64,000 nucleotides of DNA from BOG-908 sp965198915 (GCA_965198915.1 CBDAQC010000002.1:434001-498000); one strand, 5' to 3'; positions 17,133 to 25,294 are shown, counted from the stretch's first letter. The notes: a model not told the origin generated them from the letters alone. Made by a program: numbers and translations.

Positions 17133-18044
17133 CTAGCTGCTTATACCCAGCATCAGCGTCAGGTTCTGCACGGCGGCGCCCGATGCGCCTTTTCCCAGAT
17201 TGTCCAGCCGCGCCACCAGCACGGCTTGCCGGGCAGCGTCCTCAGCGAAGACGTGCAGCTCCAGCAGGTCCGTGCCGGCCAGCGCGGCGGGTTGCAGGCG
17301 CGTGGCACCGCCGGGGATCACGCGCACCGCGGTGCTGCCTTCATAATGGGCGGCGAGAGCGTCGCGCAGGTCCGCGCCGGTGAGGCGGCCGGGCAGAGTG
17401 TCCAGATGAAGCGGAATGCTGACGAGCATGCCCTGCGGAAAATGCCCGACGGCGGGGACGAAGATCGGGCGGCAGGTGAGGCCGCTATGCAGCATCGTCT
17501 CGGGTATGTGCTTGTGGTCCAGGCCGAGCCCATAGAGTTCGAAGGCGGGGCCGCCTGCTGCCTCGTGCGCCACGATCATCTGCCGCCCGCCGCCGGAATA
17601 GCCGCTGACGGCGTTGATGCTGACGGGCGTGTCGGGCGGCAGCAGGCCCGCTTCGGTCAGCGGGCGCAGCAGGGCGACGGCGCCCGTGGCGTAACAGCCC
17701 GGGTTGCTGACATGGCGTGCGGCGGCGATGCGCGCCGGCTGGGCGGGCGTGAGCTCCGCAAATCCGTAGGTCCAGCCCGCCGCCACGCGGAAGGCGGAGC
17801 TTGCGTCAAGGATGCGGGGTGCCGCGCCGCCCAGGCTTTCGGCCAGCGCCACGGCCTGGCGGGACGCGTCGTCCGGCAGGCACAGCACGACCACGTCTGC
17901 CTCGCGCATGAGCGCCTGGCGGGCCGCTTCGTCCTTGCGCAGCGCCGGATCTATGGTGAGCAGGGTAACGGGCAGGCCGGCCAGGCGCTCGCGTATGCCC
18001 AGGCCGGTGGTGCCGGCCTCGCCGTCGATGAACAGGGCAGGCAT
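17133..18044 (-). CDS. argC: N-acetyl-gamma-glutamyl-phosphate reductase, type 2
   Basis: NADPH-dependent third step of arginine synthesis, giving N-acetylglutamate semialdehyde. 303 residues, the short type-2 form. Start region MPALFIDGEAGTTGLGIRER contains the dinucleotide-binding GEAGTTGLGI. The catalytic cysteine is in HVSNPGCYATGA (about residue 116), followed by INAVSGYSGGGRQMI and the GLDHKHIPE histidine region. It lies downstream of rplM-rpsI on the same strand, the common alphaproteobacterial order, but a family A repeat of about 175 bases now separates it from rpsI. Confidence 0.95.
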   Translation of the reverse strand: MPALFIDGEAGTTGLGIRERLAGLPVTLLTIDPALRKDEAARQALMREADVVVLCLPDDASRQAVALAESLGGAAPRILDASSAFRVAAGWTYGFAELTPAQPARIAAARHVSNPGCYATGAVALLRPLTEAGLLPPDTPVSINAVSGYSGGGRQMIVAHEAAGGPAFELYGLGLDHKHIPETMLHSGLTCRPIFVPAVGHFPQGMLVSIPLHLDTLPGRLTGADLRDALAAHYEGSTAVRVIPGGATRLQPAALAGTDLLELHVFAEDAARQAVLVARLDNLGKGASGAAVQNLTLMLGISS

Positions 18045-18221
18045 CAGGCAAGGCCTTCTTTTTTGGAAAAAAGAAGCAAAAAACTTTTGCTTCCCCGCCT
18101 GCACCAGGGCGTGGCCTGGTCCTGCCAGTAAGGGTGGTGGCAGAACCAGCGCGCATCGGCGTGCAGGCGCAGGAGCAATAGTTTTTCGCTTCTTCTTTTC
18201 AAAAAAGAAGGCCTTGCTTGC
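18045..18221. repeat. Dispersed intergenic palindrome, family A, copy 5 (best preserved)
   Basis: The full element runs from the argC start to the rpsI stop. The left arm is GCAAGGCCTTCTTTTTTGG with AAGCAAAAAACTTTTGCTTC. The right arm is GCAATAGTTTTTCGCTTC with TTTTCAAAAAAGAAGGCC and TTGCTTGC. The centre has GCCTGCAC pairing with GTGCAGGC, and CTGGTCCTGCCA with TGGCAGAACCAG (one mismatch). The whole can fold into one long hairpin, and rpsI uses a stop codon at its edge. Confidence 0.85.
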
Positions 18222-18725
18222 TTACCTCTTCGAGAACTGGAAGCTACGCCGCGCCTTCGCCTTGCCGTACTTCTTGCGCTCGACCACGCGGCTGTCACGG
18301 GTAAGGAAGCCGGCAGTCTTCAGGATCGGCCGCAAATCCGGCTCGTAGTAAGTCAGCGCGCGGCTGATGCCGTGGCGCAGCGCGCCGGCCTGGCCGGACA
18401 GGCCGCCGCCATTCACCGTGCAGAACACGTCGAACTGGTTGTAGCGGTCACTGACCAGGAAGGGCTGGGTAATCAGCATGCGCAGCACAGGACGGGCGAA
18501 ATACTGGCCGACGCGCTTGCCGTTGACCTGGATTTCCCCCTTGCCCGCTTTGATCCAGACGCGCGCAATGGCGTTCTTGCGGCGACCGGTAGCGTAGCTG
18601 CGGCCCAGCGCGTCACGCTTGGGCTCGCGCTTCGGCGCGCCGGACTCGGTGGTGCCAACGCCGGTGCCGGTGGCAGCGGTGACGAGGTCCTTGAGATCGG
18701 CCAGCGACCGTGTGGTTTCCGACAT
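18222..18725 (-). CDS. rpsI: 30S ribosomal protein S9
   Basis: 167 residues: an N-terminal extension of about 35 residues typical of alphaproteobacteria, then the S9 core (YATGRRKNAIARVWIKAGKG, NGKRVGQYFARPVLR, GGGLSGQAGALRHGISRAL). The basic C-terminal tail (RRSFQFSKR) reaches the P-site tRNA in ribosomes. It begins 4 bases after the rplM stop, the conserved rplM-rpsI pair. Confidence 0.98.
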   Translation of the reverse strand: MSETTRSLADLKDLVTAATGTGVGTTESGAPKREPKRDALGRSYATGRRKNAIARVWIKAGKGEIQVNGKRVGQYFARPVLRMLITQPFLVSDRYNQFDVFCTVNGGGLSGQAGALRHGISRALTYYEPDLRPILKTAGFLTRDSRVVERKKYGKAKARRSFQFSKR

Positions 18726-18729
18726 GGTC

Positions 18730-19197
18730 TCAGACCCTCTTGTTCTTGGGGTTCATGGCAGCAACGTCCAGCGTCTTGGGCTGCTGGCCGTCATGCGGGT
18801 GCTCGGTGCCGGCATACACGTACAGGTGCTTCATCTGCGCGCGCTGCAGCGGGCCGCGGGTGATCATGCGTTCCACCGCCTTTTCCACCACCTGGCCCGG
18901 GCGCTTGCTCTCCAGCCGCTGGCGTATCGTGCGGCCCTTGATGCCGCCGGCAAAGCCGGTGTGGTAGTAGAACACGTCCTGCTCGGCCTTCTTGCCGGTC
19001 ACCCGCACCTTGTCGGCGTTGATGACGATCACGTTGTCCCCGCAATCGACATGCGGCGTGAAAGTGGGCTTGTGCTTGCCGCGCAGGCGGTTGGCGATGA
19101 TGCTGGCGAGACGGCCCAGGACGACGCCCTCGGCGTCGATCAGCAGCCAGTCCTTGGTCACCTCCGCCGGCTTAAGCGAGCGGGTGGTCTTCAACAT
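18730..19197 (-). CDS. rplM: 50S ribosomal protein L13
   Basis: 155 residues, starting with ATG at 19197 (MLKTTRSLKPAEVTKDWLLI). Typical blocks are DAEGVVLGRLASIIANRLRG, DNVIVINADKVRVTGKK and ERMITRGPLQRAQMKHLYVY. It assembles early into the large subunit. First gene of the rplM-rpsI pair. The frame is open upstream to 19239, but the extra residues are not L13-like. Confidence 0.98.
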   Translation of the reverse strand: MLKTTRSLKPAEVTKDWLLIDAEGVVLGRLASIIANRLRGKHKPTFTPHVDCGDNVIVINADKVRVTGKKAEQDVFYYHTGFAGGIKGRTIRQRLESKRPGQVVEKAVERMITRGPLQRAQMKHLYVYAGTEHPHDGQQPKTLDVAAMNPKNKRV

Positions 19198-19218
19198 GGT
19201 TCTATCCCGGATGGAGCG

Positions 19219-19255
19219 AGACGCGGTGTTTGGCGGCAAGATACGGCTGGGTCAA
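19219..19255 (-). promoter_or_regulatory. Possible promoter for rplM-rpsI
   Basis: On the minus strand TTGACC (19255-19250) stands as a -35-like hexamer and CAAACA lies 17 bases further on as a weak -10. It is well placed for transcription into rplM. The -10 match is poor, so this is tentative. Confidence 0.3.
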
Positions 19256-19266
19256 GGTTTTTTCTG

Positions 19267-19286
19267 TGTGGTAACGTGATACCACA
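19267..19286. promoter_or_regulatory. Inverted repeat over the start region of the epimerase gene
   Basis: TGTGGTA and TACCACA are perfect 7-base arms around a 6-base spacer. The repeat covers the GTG at 19276, one of two possible start codons, and ends 2 bases before the other GTG at 19288. It could be an operator in the divergent region with rplM, or an RNA hairpin that hides the start site. Confidence 0.4.
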
Positions 19287-20139
19287 TGTGATCGGGGCGT
19301 CCGGCCGCTCCGGGGCGGCGCTGTGCCGGTCTCTGGCGGCGGATGGGGCAAGCTACGTGCCGTTGGTGCGCGATCCGGCGCGCTGGCGCCAGACCGGCCT
19401 GCCGGGAGAGGCGCGCGTGGCAGACCTGGCCGACGCGCCGGCGCTGGCCCGCGCGCTGGCCGGCGCCACGCACGTGGTCTCCTGCGCCCACGCCCGCCAC
19501 GTGCCGGCCATCCTGGCGGCAGCCCCCCCATCGGCCGCCTTCGTGTTCCTGGGCAGCACGCGCAAGTTCACGGCCTGGCCGGACGCGCACGGGCGCGGCG
19601 TGCTGGCCGGCGAGGCGGCCCTGCTTGCCTCCGGCCGGTGCGGCGTGATGCTGCACCCGACCATGATCTACGGCGCGCAGGGCGAGGACAACGTGCAGCG
19701 CCTGGCCGCCCTGCTGCGCCTGCTGCCCGTGGTGCCGCTGCCAGACGGCGGCCGCGCGCTGGTGCAGCCGATCCACCAGGACGACGTGACACGCTGCCTG
19801 CGCCACGCGCTGGCCGCCGCATGGGACGGCCCGGCCGCCCTGGTGATCGCGGGCGCGGCACCGGTGAGTTACGCCGGGTTCGTGCGCACCGTGGCCCGCC
19901 ATGCCGGGCTGCGGCCGCCGCGCATCGTGGCCGTGCCATCGGCGGTGCTGCGCCTGACCGTCCGCCCCCTGGCCCTGGTGCCGCGCCTGCCGCGCGTCGC
20001 GCCCGACGAGATACGCCGGCTGACGGAGGACAAGGCGTTCGACATCGCACCGATGCGGACGCTGCTGGGGGTGGAGCCCCGCAGCCTCGACGAAGGCCTG
20101 GCCAGGCTGTTCGGCCGGCCCGCGCAACCAGGGCGATGA
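19276..20139 (+). CDS. NAD(P)-binding Rossmann protein, epimerase/NmrA-like SDR family
   Basis: About 287 residues. The N-terminal strand and nucleotide loop VIPHVIGASGRSGAAL fit GxSGxxG of atypical SDRs. Further family features are DLADAPALARALAGATHVVS, FLGSTRKF, HPTMIYGAQGEDNVQRLAAL and PIHQDDVTRCL, as in NDUFA9/complex-I-chaperone-like epimerases. The canonical YxxxK is not obvious, so catalytic activity is uncertain. GTG at 19276 is preferred because it completes the first beta strand, but a GTG at 19288 is possible. The start lies inside an inverted repeat. It is divergent from rplM. Confidence 0.75.
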   Translation: MIPHVIGASGRSGAALCRSLAADGASYVPLVRDPARWRQTGLPGEARVADLADAPALARALAGATHVVSCAHARHVPAILAAAPPSAAFVFLGSTRKFTAWPDAHGRGVLAGEAALLASGRCGVMLHPTMIYGAQGEDNVQRLAALLRLLPVVPLPDGGRALVQPIHQDDVTRCLRHALAAAWDGPAALVIAGAAPVSYAGFVRTVARHAGLRPPRIVAVPSAVLRLTVRPLALVPRLPRVAPDEIRRLTEDKAFDIAPMRTLLGVEPRSLDEGLARLFGRPAQPGR

Positions 20140-20176
20140 TCGATTGTCGCGGTGATGGAGAGGGCCCTCGCACACG

Positions 20177-20305
20177 GTGCCGCTGGAGCCCGTGGTGCTG
20201 AGCTGGTCGGGGAACGGCCCGTTGGGTATCGACGCCGCGGCGAGCAAGCACGCGTCCCTGGCTGGCGCCACCACGGTGGCCCAGATACGCGCCGCGCTGC
20301 GTTAG
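20177..20305 (+). pseudogene. Short coding-like remnant, 42 codons
   Basis: From a GTG at 20177 the frame reads VPLEPVVLSWSGNGPLGIDA and on through SKHASLAGATTVAQIRAALR to a TAG that ends one base before the convergent marC stop. The stretch has good amino-acid composition and codon bias for this genome and looks like the C-terminal end of a protein. No family was recognised. Upstream in frame there is a stop at about 20153. It could be a complete tiny gene or the tail of a deleted one. Confidence 0.3.
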
Positions 20306-20306
20306 G

Positions 20307-20948
20307 TCAGGCGGCGCCGGTGAACGCCTGGCGCAGCCCGTCCAGCCCGATCTGCATGGCGAGTGCGGCCAGCAGCACGCCCAGCACGCGGCCTGCCACG
20401 CTGGCGCCGGTGTCGCCCAGCCCGCGGGCGATCCACTTGGCGCCGAGCAGGCAGACAAAGGTGGCGCCCACGCTGACCGCCACCGCCGCCTCGATGGAGA
20501 GTATCTTCAGCGCGTCGCCGCCGGCATGGCTGTGCAGCACCACCATGGTAGTCATCCCGCCGGGCCCCGCGATCAGCGGGATGCCCAGGGGAAAGATGGC
20601 GATGTCCTCCTCCGTGCGTATGGCGGCCTGGCGCTCCTGGTCCGTCTCGCGCAGGGCGTGGCTGCCGCGCACCATGTCGGCGGCGGTGATGAACAGCAGA
20701 ATGCCGCCGGCCACGCGCATCGCCGGCAGACCGATGCCCAGCGAGGCGAGCAGGCTTTCGCCGGCCAGACCGAATACCGCCAGCACGAAAAAGGCGAGTA
20801 GGCAGGCGCGGCGGGCCTGGCTGACGCGCTCGGCATGGGTGTCGTTCGGCGTCATGGCGGCGAACACCACCGCGGTGCCGGGCGGGTCGACGATCACCAG
20901 CAGGGCGACCACGGCGTAAAAGAAGGTGTTCAGGCTGGACCAGTGCAC
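20307..20948 (-). CDS. MarC-family integral membrane protein
   Basis: About 213 residues with six predicted membrane segments. Family motifs are LLVIVDPPGTAVVF near the N-terminus and FPLGIPLIAGPGGMTTMVVL in the centre. MarC proteins were once linked to multiple antibiotic resistance, but that role was not supported later and the transport function is unknown. The GTG at 20948 has GGGGGA eight bases upstream and is preferred over the TTG at 20972. It follows mobA by about 30 bases on the same strand. Confidence 0.88.
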   Translation of the reverse strand: MHWSSLNTFFYAVVALLVIVDPPGTAVVFAAMTPNDTHAERVSQARRACLLAFFVLAVFGLAGESLLASLGIGLPAMRVAGGILLFITAADMVRGSHALRETDQERQAAIRTEEDIAIFPLGIPLIAGPGGMTTMVVLHSHAGGDALKILSIEAAVAVSVGATFVCLLGAKWIARGLGDTGASVAGRVLGVLLAALAMQIGLDGLRQAFTGAA

Positions 20949-20978
20949 GGCCGAATCCCCCAGGCGACACAACGGCTT

Positions 20979-21530
20979 CTACATGCGCGCTCTTGCCTGC
21001 GCGAGGTCCTCCGGCGTGTTGACGTTGTGGAACGGATCCGGCGCGTCGGCGAACCACACGGCCCGCATGCCTATAGTGGCGCCGAACGCGCGCACCCGTC
21101 CGGAAGGCTGGCCGGCGAGCCAGTCCGCGAGCGCCGCCCGGCAGGCGACGGGCCAGAGCGCCACCAGCGGATGCATTCCGGTGGCACTCTCCGCCCAGGC
21201 AGGGGCGGCGCCCAGACGCGTGGCAAGGTCTGACGGGATGAACGGGGTGTCACCCGGCACGCTGAGCAGGGAGTCCGCGCCGACCGAGGCGGCCCAACCG
21301 AGGCCGCGCAGCACGCCGCCGAGCGGGCCGCGGCCGATGATCTCGTCTGGCAGAACGGGCAGGCCCAGATGGGCGTAGCGGGTGGGATCGCCGTTGGCGG
21401 AGATCGCGACCGGGCTCGCCTGCAGGTTCAGCCTTGCCAGCAGGTGCTCGATCAGCGCCCGCCCGCCCGCTTGCAGCAGCGCCTTGTCCACGCCGCCCAT
21501 GCGTGTGGCACGGCCGCCGGCCAGGATCAG
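20979..21530 (-). CDS. mobA: Molybdenum cofactor guanylyltransferase
   Basis: Transfers GMP from GTP to molybdopterin. About 184 residues. The nucleotide-binding signature is ALILAGGRATRMGGVDKALL. Other conserved parts are DEIIGRGPLGGVLRGLGWA, LSVPGDTPFIP and FHNVNTPEDLAQ. The start is a puzzle. After the tRNA-His gene that immediately precedes it there is no ATG, GTG or TTG before the signature; the only near-cognate codon is CTG at 21530. In-frame GTG codons exist only inside the tRNA gene. Initiation at CTG or inside the tRNA region are the options. Sequence identity is secure, the start is not. Confidence 0.88.
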   Translation of the reverse strand: MILAGGRATRMGGVDKALLQAGGRALIEHLLARLNLQASPVAISANGDPTRYAHLGLPVLPDEIIGRGPLGGVLRGLGWAASVGADSLLSVPGDTPFIPSDLATRLGAAPAWAESATGMHPLVALWPVACRAALADWLAGQPSGRVRAFGATIGMRAVWFADAPDPFHNVNTPEDLAQARARM

Positions 21531-21544
21531 GGCTGCTGGAGGAT

Positions 21545-21621
21545 TGGGGCGAACGACGGGGATCGAACCCGCGACAACCGGTACCACAAACCGGCGCTCT
21601 ACCAACTGAGCTACGTCCGCC
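21545..21621 (-). tRNA. tRNA-His (anticodon GTG)
   Basis: Minus-strand cloverleaf. The acceptor GCGGACG pairs with CGTTCGC. The D stem starts GCTC, the anticodon arm is CCGGT-TTGTGGT-ACCGG, and the T arm is GCGGG-TTCGATC-CCCGT. The discriminator is C and CCA is encoded. The base before the acceptor is G (21621), so the G-1 identity element needed by HisRS is genomically encoded and pairs with C73. It is queuosine-modifiable (G34), which fits the que genes in this window. It adjoins mobA with almost no gap. Confidence 0.97.
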
Positions 21622-21655
21622 ACACGGGTTTGGGCGATTTATACGGGGGCAGGGA

Positions 21656-21790
21656 GCAAGGCAAGGCAAGCAGTCCTTTTTTGGAAAAAAGGACGAAAAA
21701 ACTTTCGCTCCGCGGTCGTGGACCGCCAGCCCAGCCGTCGACCGAGAGCAACAGTTTTCGAATGCTTTCGTGCAAAGAAGGCGTGCCTGC
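21656..21790. repeat. Dispersed intergenic palindrome, family A, copy 6
   Basis: The left arm is GCAAGCAGTCCTTTTTTGG with AAAAAAGGACG and AAAAAACTTTCGCTCC. The right arm is GAGCAACAGTTTTCGAATGC with GCAAAGAAGGCGTGCC. The centre pairs GCGGTC with GACCGC. It reaches the stop codon of the aminotransferase gene. Confidence 0.75.
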
Positions 21791-22957
21791 TTACGCCGCC
21801 CGCGCCTGCGCCCCGAAATGCCGCGCCAGGCGGGCGCATGCCTCGTCCAGCACCTCGTCTTTCTTGCAGAACGCGAACCGCACCCAGCAGCGCGGCGGTG
21901 CCGCCTCGTAGAACGCTGATACCGGGATTGCCGCCACGCCGGCCTGCTCGGTGATGTGGCGGCAGAACGCCTGGTCGTCGCCGGTGAAGCCGAGCGGCGT
22001 GTAGTCGGCCGTCACGAAGTAGCTGCCCTGGGCAGGCAGCACGCGGAAGCCGATCGCGGCCAGGCCGGCCGACAGGCGCGCACATTTGGCGGCCAGGCTG
22101 GCGGCAAGCTCGGCGAAATACGCGTCGTTTTTGGCCAGCCCGAGCGCCACGGCGCGCTGCAGGTTGGGCGGCGTGGTGAAGGTAAGGTTCTGGTGCGCCT
22201 TCGCGACGATTCCCACCAGCGCAGGCGGCCCGCTTACGTAGCCGACCTTCCAGCCGGTCAGTGAGAACGTCTTGCCGGCGCTGCCGACGCGCAGGCAGCG
22301 TTGCGTCATTCCAGGCAAGGTCATGAGCGGCACGTGGCGGGCAGGCGGGAACACCAGGTGCTCGTATACCTCGTCGCAGATCGCCACAGCGTCATGCGTG
22401 CGCACCAGGCCGGCGATGAAGGCCAGCTCGTCTGCGGTGAACACCTTGCCGGTGGGGTTCATCGGTGTGTTGAGCAGGATGGCGCGGGTGCGCGGGCCGA
22501 AGGCGGCCGCCAGTGCTTCGCGCGGCAGATCCCAGTCTGGCGGCTCCAGGCGGACCAGCTTCGGCACCGCGCCCAACAGACGCACGATGGGCAGGTACGT
22601 GTCGTAAAGCGGCTCGATGAGCACGATCTCGTCGCCCGGGTTCAGCGTGGCCATCAGGCAGGCGGTCAGCGCCTCGGTGGCGCCGCTGGTGACGACCACG
22701 CCCGCCGCCGGGTCGATGTTCAGCCCCCAGAAGCGCGCATTGGCGGCGGCCACCGCCTGGCGCAGCTCGGGCACGCCGGTCAGCGGCGGATACTGGTTGC
22801 GGTTGTCCAGCAACGCGTCAGCGGCGGCGCGGATCACGTCCTGCGGGCCTTCGGTGTCCGGGAAGCCCTGGCCCAGATTGATGGCGCCGTGCTCGTTGGC
22901 GAGCGCGGACATCACGGTGAAGATGGTGGTGCCGGCAGCCGATAGCAGCGTGTTCAT
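21791..22957 (-). CDS. Class I/II pyridoxal-phosphate aminotransferase (methionine/kynurenine aminotransferase type)
   Basis: 388 residues, fold-type I. Typical features are GAINLGQGFPDTEGP at the N-terminus, VVVTSGATEALTACLMATL, NTPMNPTGKVF with the cofactor asparagine, AICDEVYEHLVF with the cofactor aspartate, and the lysine in GSAGKTFSLTGWKVGY (about residue 228). The closest known groups are YbdL-like methionine aminotransferase and kynurenine-oxoglutarate transaminase. The amino donor cannot be decided from sequence. It is flanked on both sides by family A repeats. Confidence 0.9.
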   Translation of the reverse strand: MNTLLSAAGTTIFTVMSALANEHGAINLGQGFPDTEGPQDVIRAAADALLDNRNQYPPLTGVPELRQAVAAANARFWGLNIDPAAGVVVTSGATEALTACLMATLNPGDEIVLIEPLYDTYLPIVRLLGAVPKLVRLEPPDWDLPREALAAAFGPRTRAILLNTPMNPTGKVFTADELAFIAGLVRTHDAVAICDEVYEHLVFPPARHVPLMTLPGMTQRCLRVGSAGKTFSLTGWKVGYVSGPPALVGIVAKAHQNLTFTTPPNLQRAVALGLAKNDAYFAELAASLAAKCARLSAGLAAIGFRVLPAQGSYFVTADYTPLGFTGDDQAFCRHITEQAGVAAIPVSAFYEAAPPRCWVRFAFCKKDEVLDEACARLARHFGAQARAA

Positions 22958-22970
22958 TGGTTAGCTCCCG

Positions 22971-23131
22971 AGATGGAAGGAAGGCCTTCTTTTTTGGGAA
23001 AAGAAGCAAAACTTTTGTTCCTGCGGCGCTGCCAACATCTCGGCCATTCGGAGCGCACCTGGCTGCCGCAGATTTGGAGGGCAGAGATTTTGGTCCTTTC
23101 TTCAAAAAAGGACTGCTTCCTTGCTCTGCCT
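22971..23131. repeat. Dispersed intergenic palindrome, family A, copy 7
   Basis: The left arm is GGAAGGCCTTCTTTTTTGGG with AAGCAAAACTTTTGTTCC. The right arm is GAGATTTTGGTCCTTTCTTC with AAAAAAGGACTGCTTCC. The centre has GCGGC repeats and ATCTCGGCC. It lies between the divergent aminotransferase and glnB genes, so it occupies the promoter region of both. Confidence 0.8.
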
Positions 23132-23177
23132 CGCCATGCGACACCTAGCGGCAAAAACCCCGCCGCGGAGGCGTTCC

Positions 23178-23516
23178 ATGAAGAAAATCGAGGCCGTGAT
23201 CAAACCTTTCAAGCTGGACGAGGTGAAGGAGGCGCTGCACGAGGTGGGCTTGCAGGGCCTGACCGTGATCGAGGCCAAGGGATTCGGCCGGCAGAAAGGA
23301 CATACGGAGCTGTACCGTGGCGCCGAGTATGTGGTGGATTTTCTGCCGAAAGTGAAGATCGAGGTGCTGTGCGACGACGCCATGGCGGAGCGGGCGGTTG
23401 AGGCGATCATCGGGGCGGCGAGGACGGGGCGGATCGGCGACGGCAAGATCTTCGTCACTGCCATCGAGGAGGTTGTGCGCATCAGGACCGGAGAACGCGG
23501 CGAACTGGCGCTGTAA
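23178..23516 (+). CDS. glnB: Nitrogen regulatory protein P-II
   Basis: 112 residues, trimeric sensor of 2-oxoglutarate, ATP/ADP and glutamine state. The uridylylation site Tyr51 is in the T-loop sequence HTELYRGAEYVVDF. The signature VIKPFKLDEVKEAL is at the N-terminus, and the C-terminal RTGRIGDGKIFV binds nucleotide. The start at 23178 has GGAGGCG upstream. It precedes glnA by 140 bases, the standard alphaproteobacterial glnBA order, so it likely controls glutamine synthetase through GlnE and NtrB. Confidence 0.97.
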   Translation: MKKIEAVIKPFKLDEVKEALHEVGLQGLTVIEAKGFGRQKGHTELYRGAEYVVDFLPKVKIEVLCDDAMAERAVEAIIGAARTGRIGDGKIFVTAIEEVVRIRTGERGELAL

Positions 23517-23656
23517 GTCTGCAACCCGCCTTCCTGGCCGCCATGGCGGAGCAGAAAACCCGCCGTTGCCCGCGAAGCAGTGCCTGGCCTGCCTCCCTTG
23601 CCAAAACGGCCCCAATCTTGCTCAACCAGCAGTGCTACCGAACACAAGGATGAACC

Positions 23657-25093
23657 ATGGCCAAAAAGGTGCAGCCCGCCGAACCCTCCGCCGTCTCCAA
23701 ATGCCTGGAGCTGATGCGCGAGAACTCGGTCGAATACGTGGACCTGCGGTTCACCGACCCGCGCGGCAAGTGGCAGCACACCGCCCAGCACGTCTCCACC
23801 ATCGATGACGATGCCTTCCGCGACGGGATCATGTTCGACGGCAGCTCGATCGCCGGCTGGAAGGCGATCAACGAGAGCGACATGATCCTGATGCCCGACC
23901 CGGCCAGCGCGGTGATGGACCCGTTCGCGGCCAAGCCGTCGATGATCCTGTTCTGCGACATCATCGAGCCCAGCACCGGCCAGCCTTATAGCCGCGACCC
24001 GCGCAGCACGGCGAAGAAGGCCGAGGCGTACGTGGCCGCCAGCGGCGTGGGCGATACCGCGTTCTTCGGCCCAGAGGCCGAGTTCTTCATCTTCGACAGC
24101 GTGAAGTTCGGCACCGGCGGCAATTACGGCCACTATAAGCTGGAGAGCGTGGAGGGGCCTGACGCCTCCATGAAGGACTATCCGGAAGGCAACATGGGCC
24201 ACCGCCCCGGCGTGAAGGGCGGCTATTTCCCCGTGCCGCCGGTGGACAGCGAGAGCGACCTGCGCGCCGAGATGCTGTCGGCGATGGGCGAGATGGGCCT
24301 GCCGATCGAGAAGCACCACCACGAGGTAGCGCAGAGCCAGCACGAGTTGGGCACCAAGTTCGGACCGCTGGTGGTCAGTGCCGACCAGATGCAGATCTAC
24401 AAATACTGCGTGCACAACGTGGCGCACAGCTACGGCAAGACGGCCACCTTCATGCCGAAGCCGATCTATGGCGACAACGGCAGTGGCATGCATGTCCACC
24501 AGTCCATCTGGAAAGACGGCAAACCTGTCTTTGCCGGCAACGCGTATGCGGACCTGTCGGAGACCGCGCTGCACTACATCGGCGGCATCATCAAGCACGC
24601 CAAGGCGCTGAACGCGTTCACCAACCCCAGCACGAACAGCTACAAGCGGCTGATCCCGGGCTTCGAGGCGCCAGTGCTGCTGGCCTATTCGGCGCGCAAC
24701 CGCTCGGCCAGCTGCCGCATCCCCTACGCCACCAACCCGAAGGCCAAGCGGGTGGAAGTGCGCTTCCCGGACCCCACGGCCAACCCGTATCTGGCGTTCG
24801 CGGCGATGCTGATGGCCGGGCTGGACGGCATACGCAACAAGATCCATCCCGGCGAGCCGATGGACAAGGATTTGTATGACCTGCCGCCGGAGGAGCTGAA
24901 GGACATTCCTACCGTTTGCGGTTCACTACGCGAGGCGTTGGGCGCGCTGGCGGCCGACCACGAGTTCCTGCTGGCGGGCGACGTGTTCAGCCGCGACCAG
25001 ATCGAGAGCTATATCGAGCTGAAATGGGGCGAGGTGTACCGGTTTGAGCACACGCCGCATCCGGTAGAGTTCGAGATGTACTACTCGGTTTGA
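23657..25093 (+). CDS. glnA: Glutamine synthetase, type I
   Basis: Makes glutamine from glutamate, ammonia and ATP; dodecameric. 478 residues. Key blocks are IMFDGSSIAGWKAINESDM, FFGPEAEFFIFDSV with metal glutamates, NGSGMHVHQSIWKDG and the adenylylation tyrosine in KDLYDLPPEELK (about residue 406), so activity should be tuned by GlnE. The N-terminus (MAKKVQPAEPSAVSKCLELM) is several residues longer than in E. coli. ATG at 23657 follows AAGGATG. It ends at a family B repeat. Confidence 0.98.
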   Translation: MAKKVQPAEPSAVSKCLELMRENSVEYVDLRFTDPRGKWQHTAQHVSTIDDDAFRDGIMFDGSSIAGWKAINESDMILMPDPASAVMDPFAAKPSMILFCDIIEPSTGQPYSRDPRSTAKKAEAYVAASGVGDTAFFGPEAEFFIFDSVKFGTGGNYGHYKLESVEGPDASMKDYPEGNMGHRPGVKGGYFPVPPVDSESDLRAEMLSAMGEMGLPIEKHHHEVAQSQHELGTKFGPLVVSADQMQIYKYCVHNVAHSYGKTATFMPKPIYGDNGSGMHVHQSIWKDGKPVFAGNAYADLSETALHYIGGIIKHAKALNAFTNPSTNSYKRLIPGFEAPVLLAYSARNRSASCRIPYATNPKAKRVEVRFPDPTANPYLAFAAMLMAGLDGIRNKIHPGEPMDKDLYDLPPEELKDIPTVCGSLREALGALAADHEFLLAGDVFSRDQIESYIELKWGEVYRFEHTPHPVEFEMYYSV

Positions 25094-25098
25094 CTTGC

Positions 25099-25294
25099 CG
25101 GGAGGGCCAGGGGCTCTGCCCCTGTGCGCCTGTTTCGATACTCGGCTGGCGGCGAACCGATTTTTCGCCGCCGGCCGCTTATACACAAACCAAGTTTTCA
25201 ACAAACACGCTAAGACCTGCAACCCTACCCCCACAAAATGAGGTCTGGAGCCGAGGCCCCAGCACGGGTCTGGGGCAGAGCCCCAACCTTGCAA
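25099..25294. repeat. Dispersed intergenic repeat, family B, copy 2
   Basis: The left end is GGGCCAGGGGCTCTGCCCC. The far end is GAGGTCTGGAGCCGAGGCCC followed by GGGTCTGGGGCAGAGCCCC and AACCTTGC. The centre has GGCGGCGAA pairing with TTCGCCGCC. It separates the convergent glnA and 25305-25778 genes and could act as a two-way terminator. Confidence 0.7.

Noticed and set aside
18619..19275. Upstream extension of the epimerase gene through rplM
   Set aside because: The open frame covers rplM antisense sequence; the Rossmann motif starts only after the GTG at 19276.
23540..23656. Sigma-54 promoter before glnA
   Set aside because: TGGC and TTGC are present, but GG and GC are 12 bases apart where 10 are needed.
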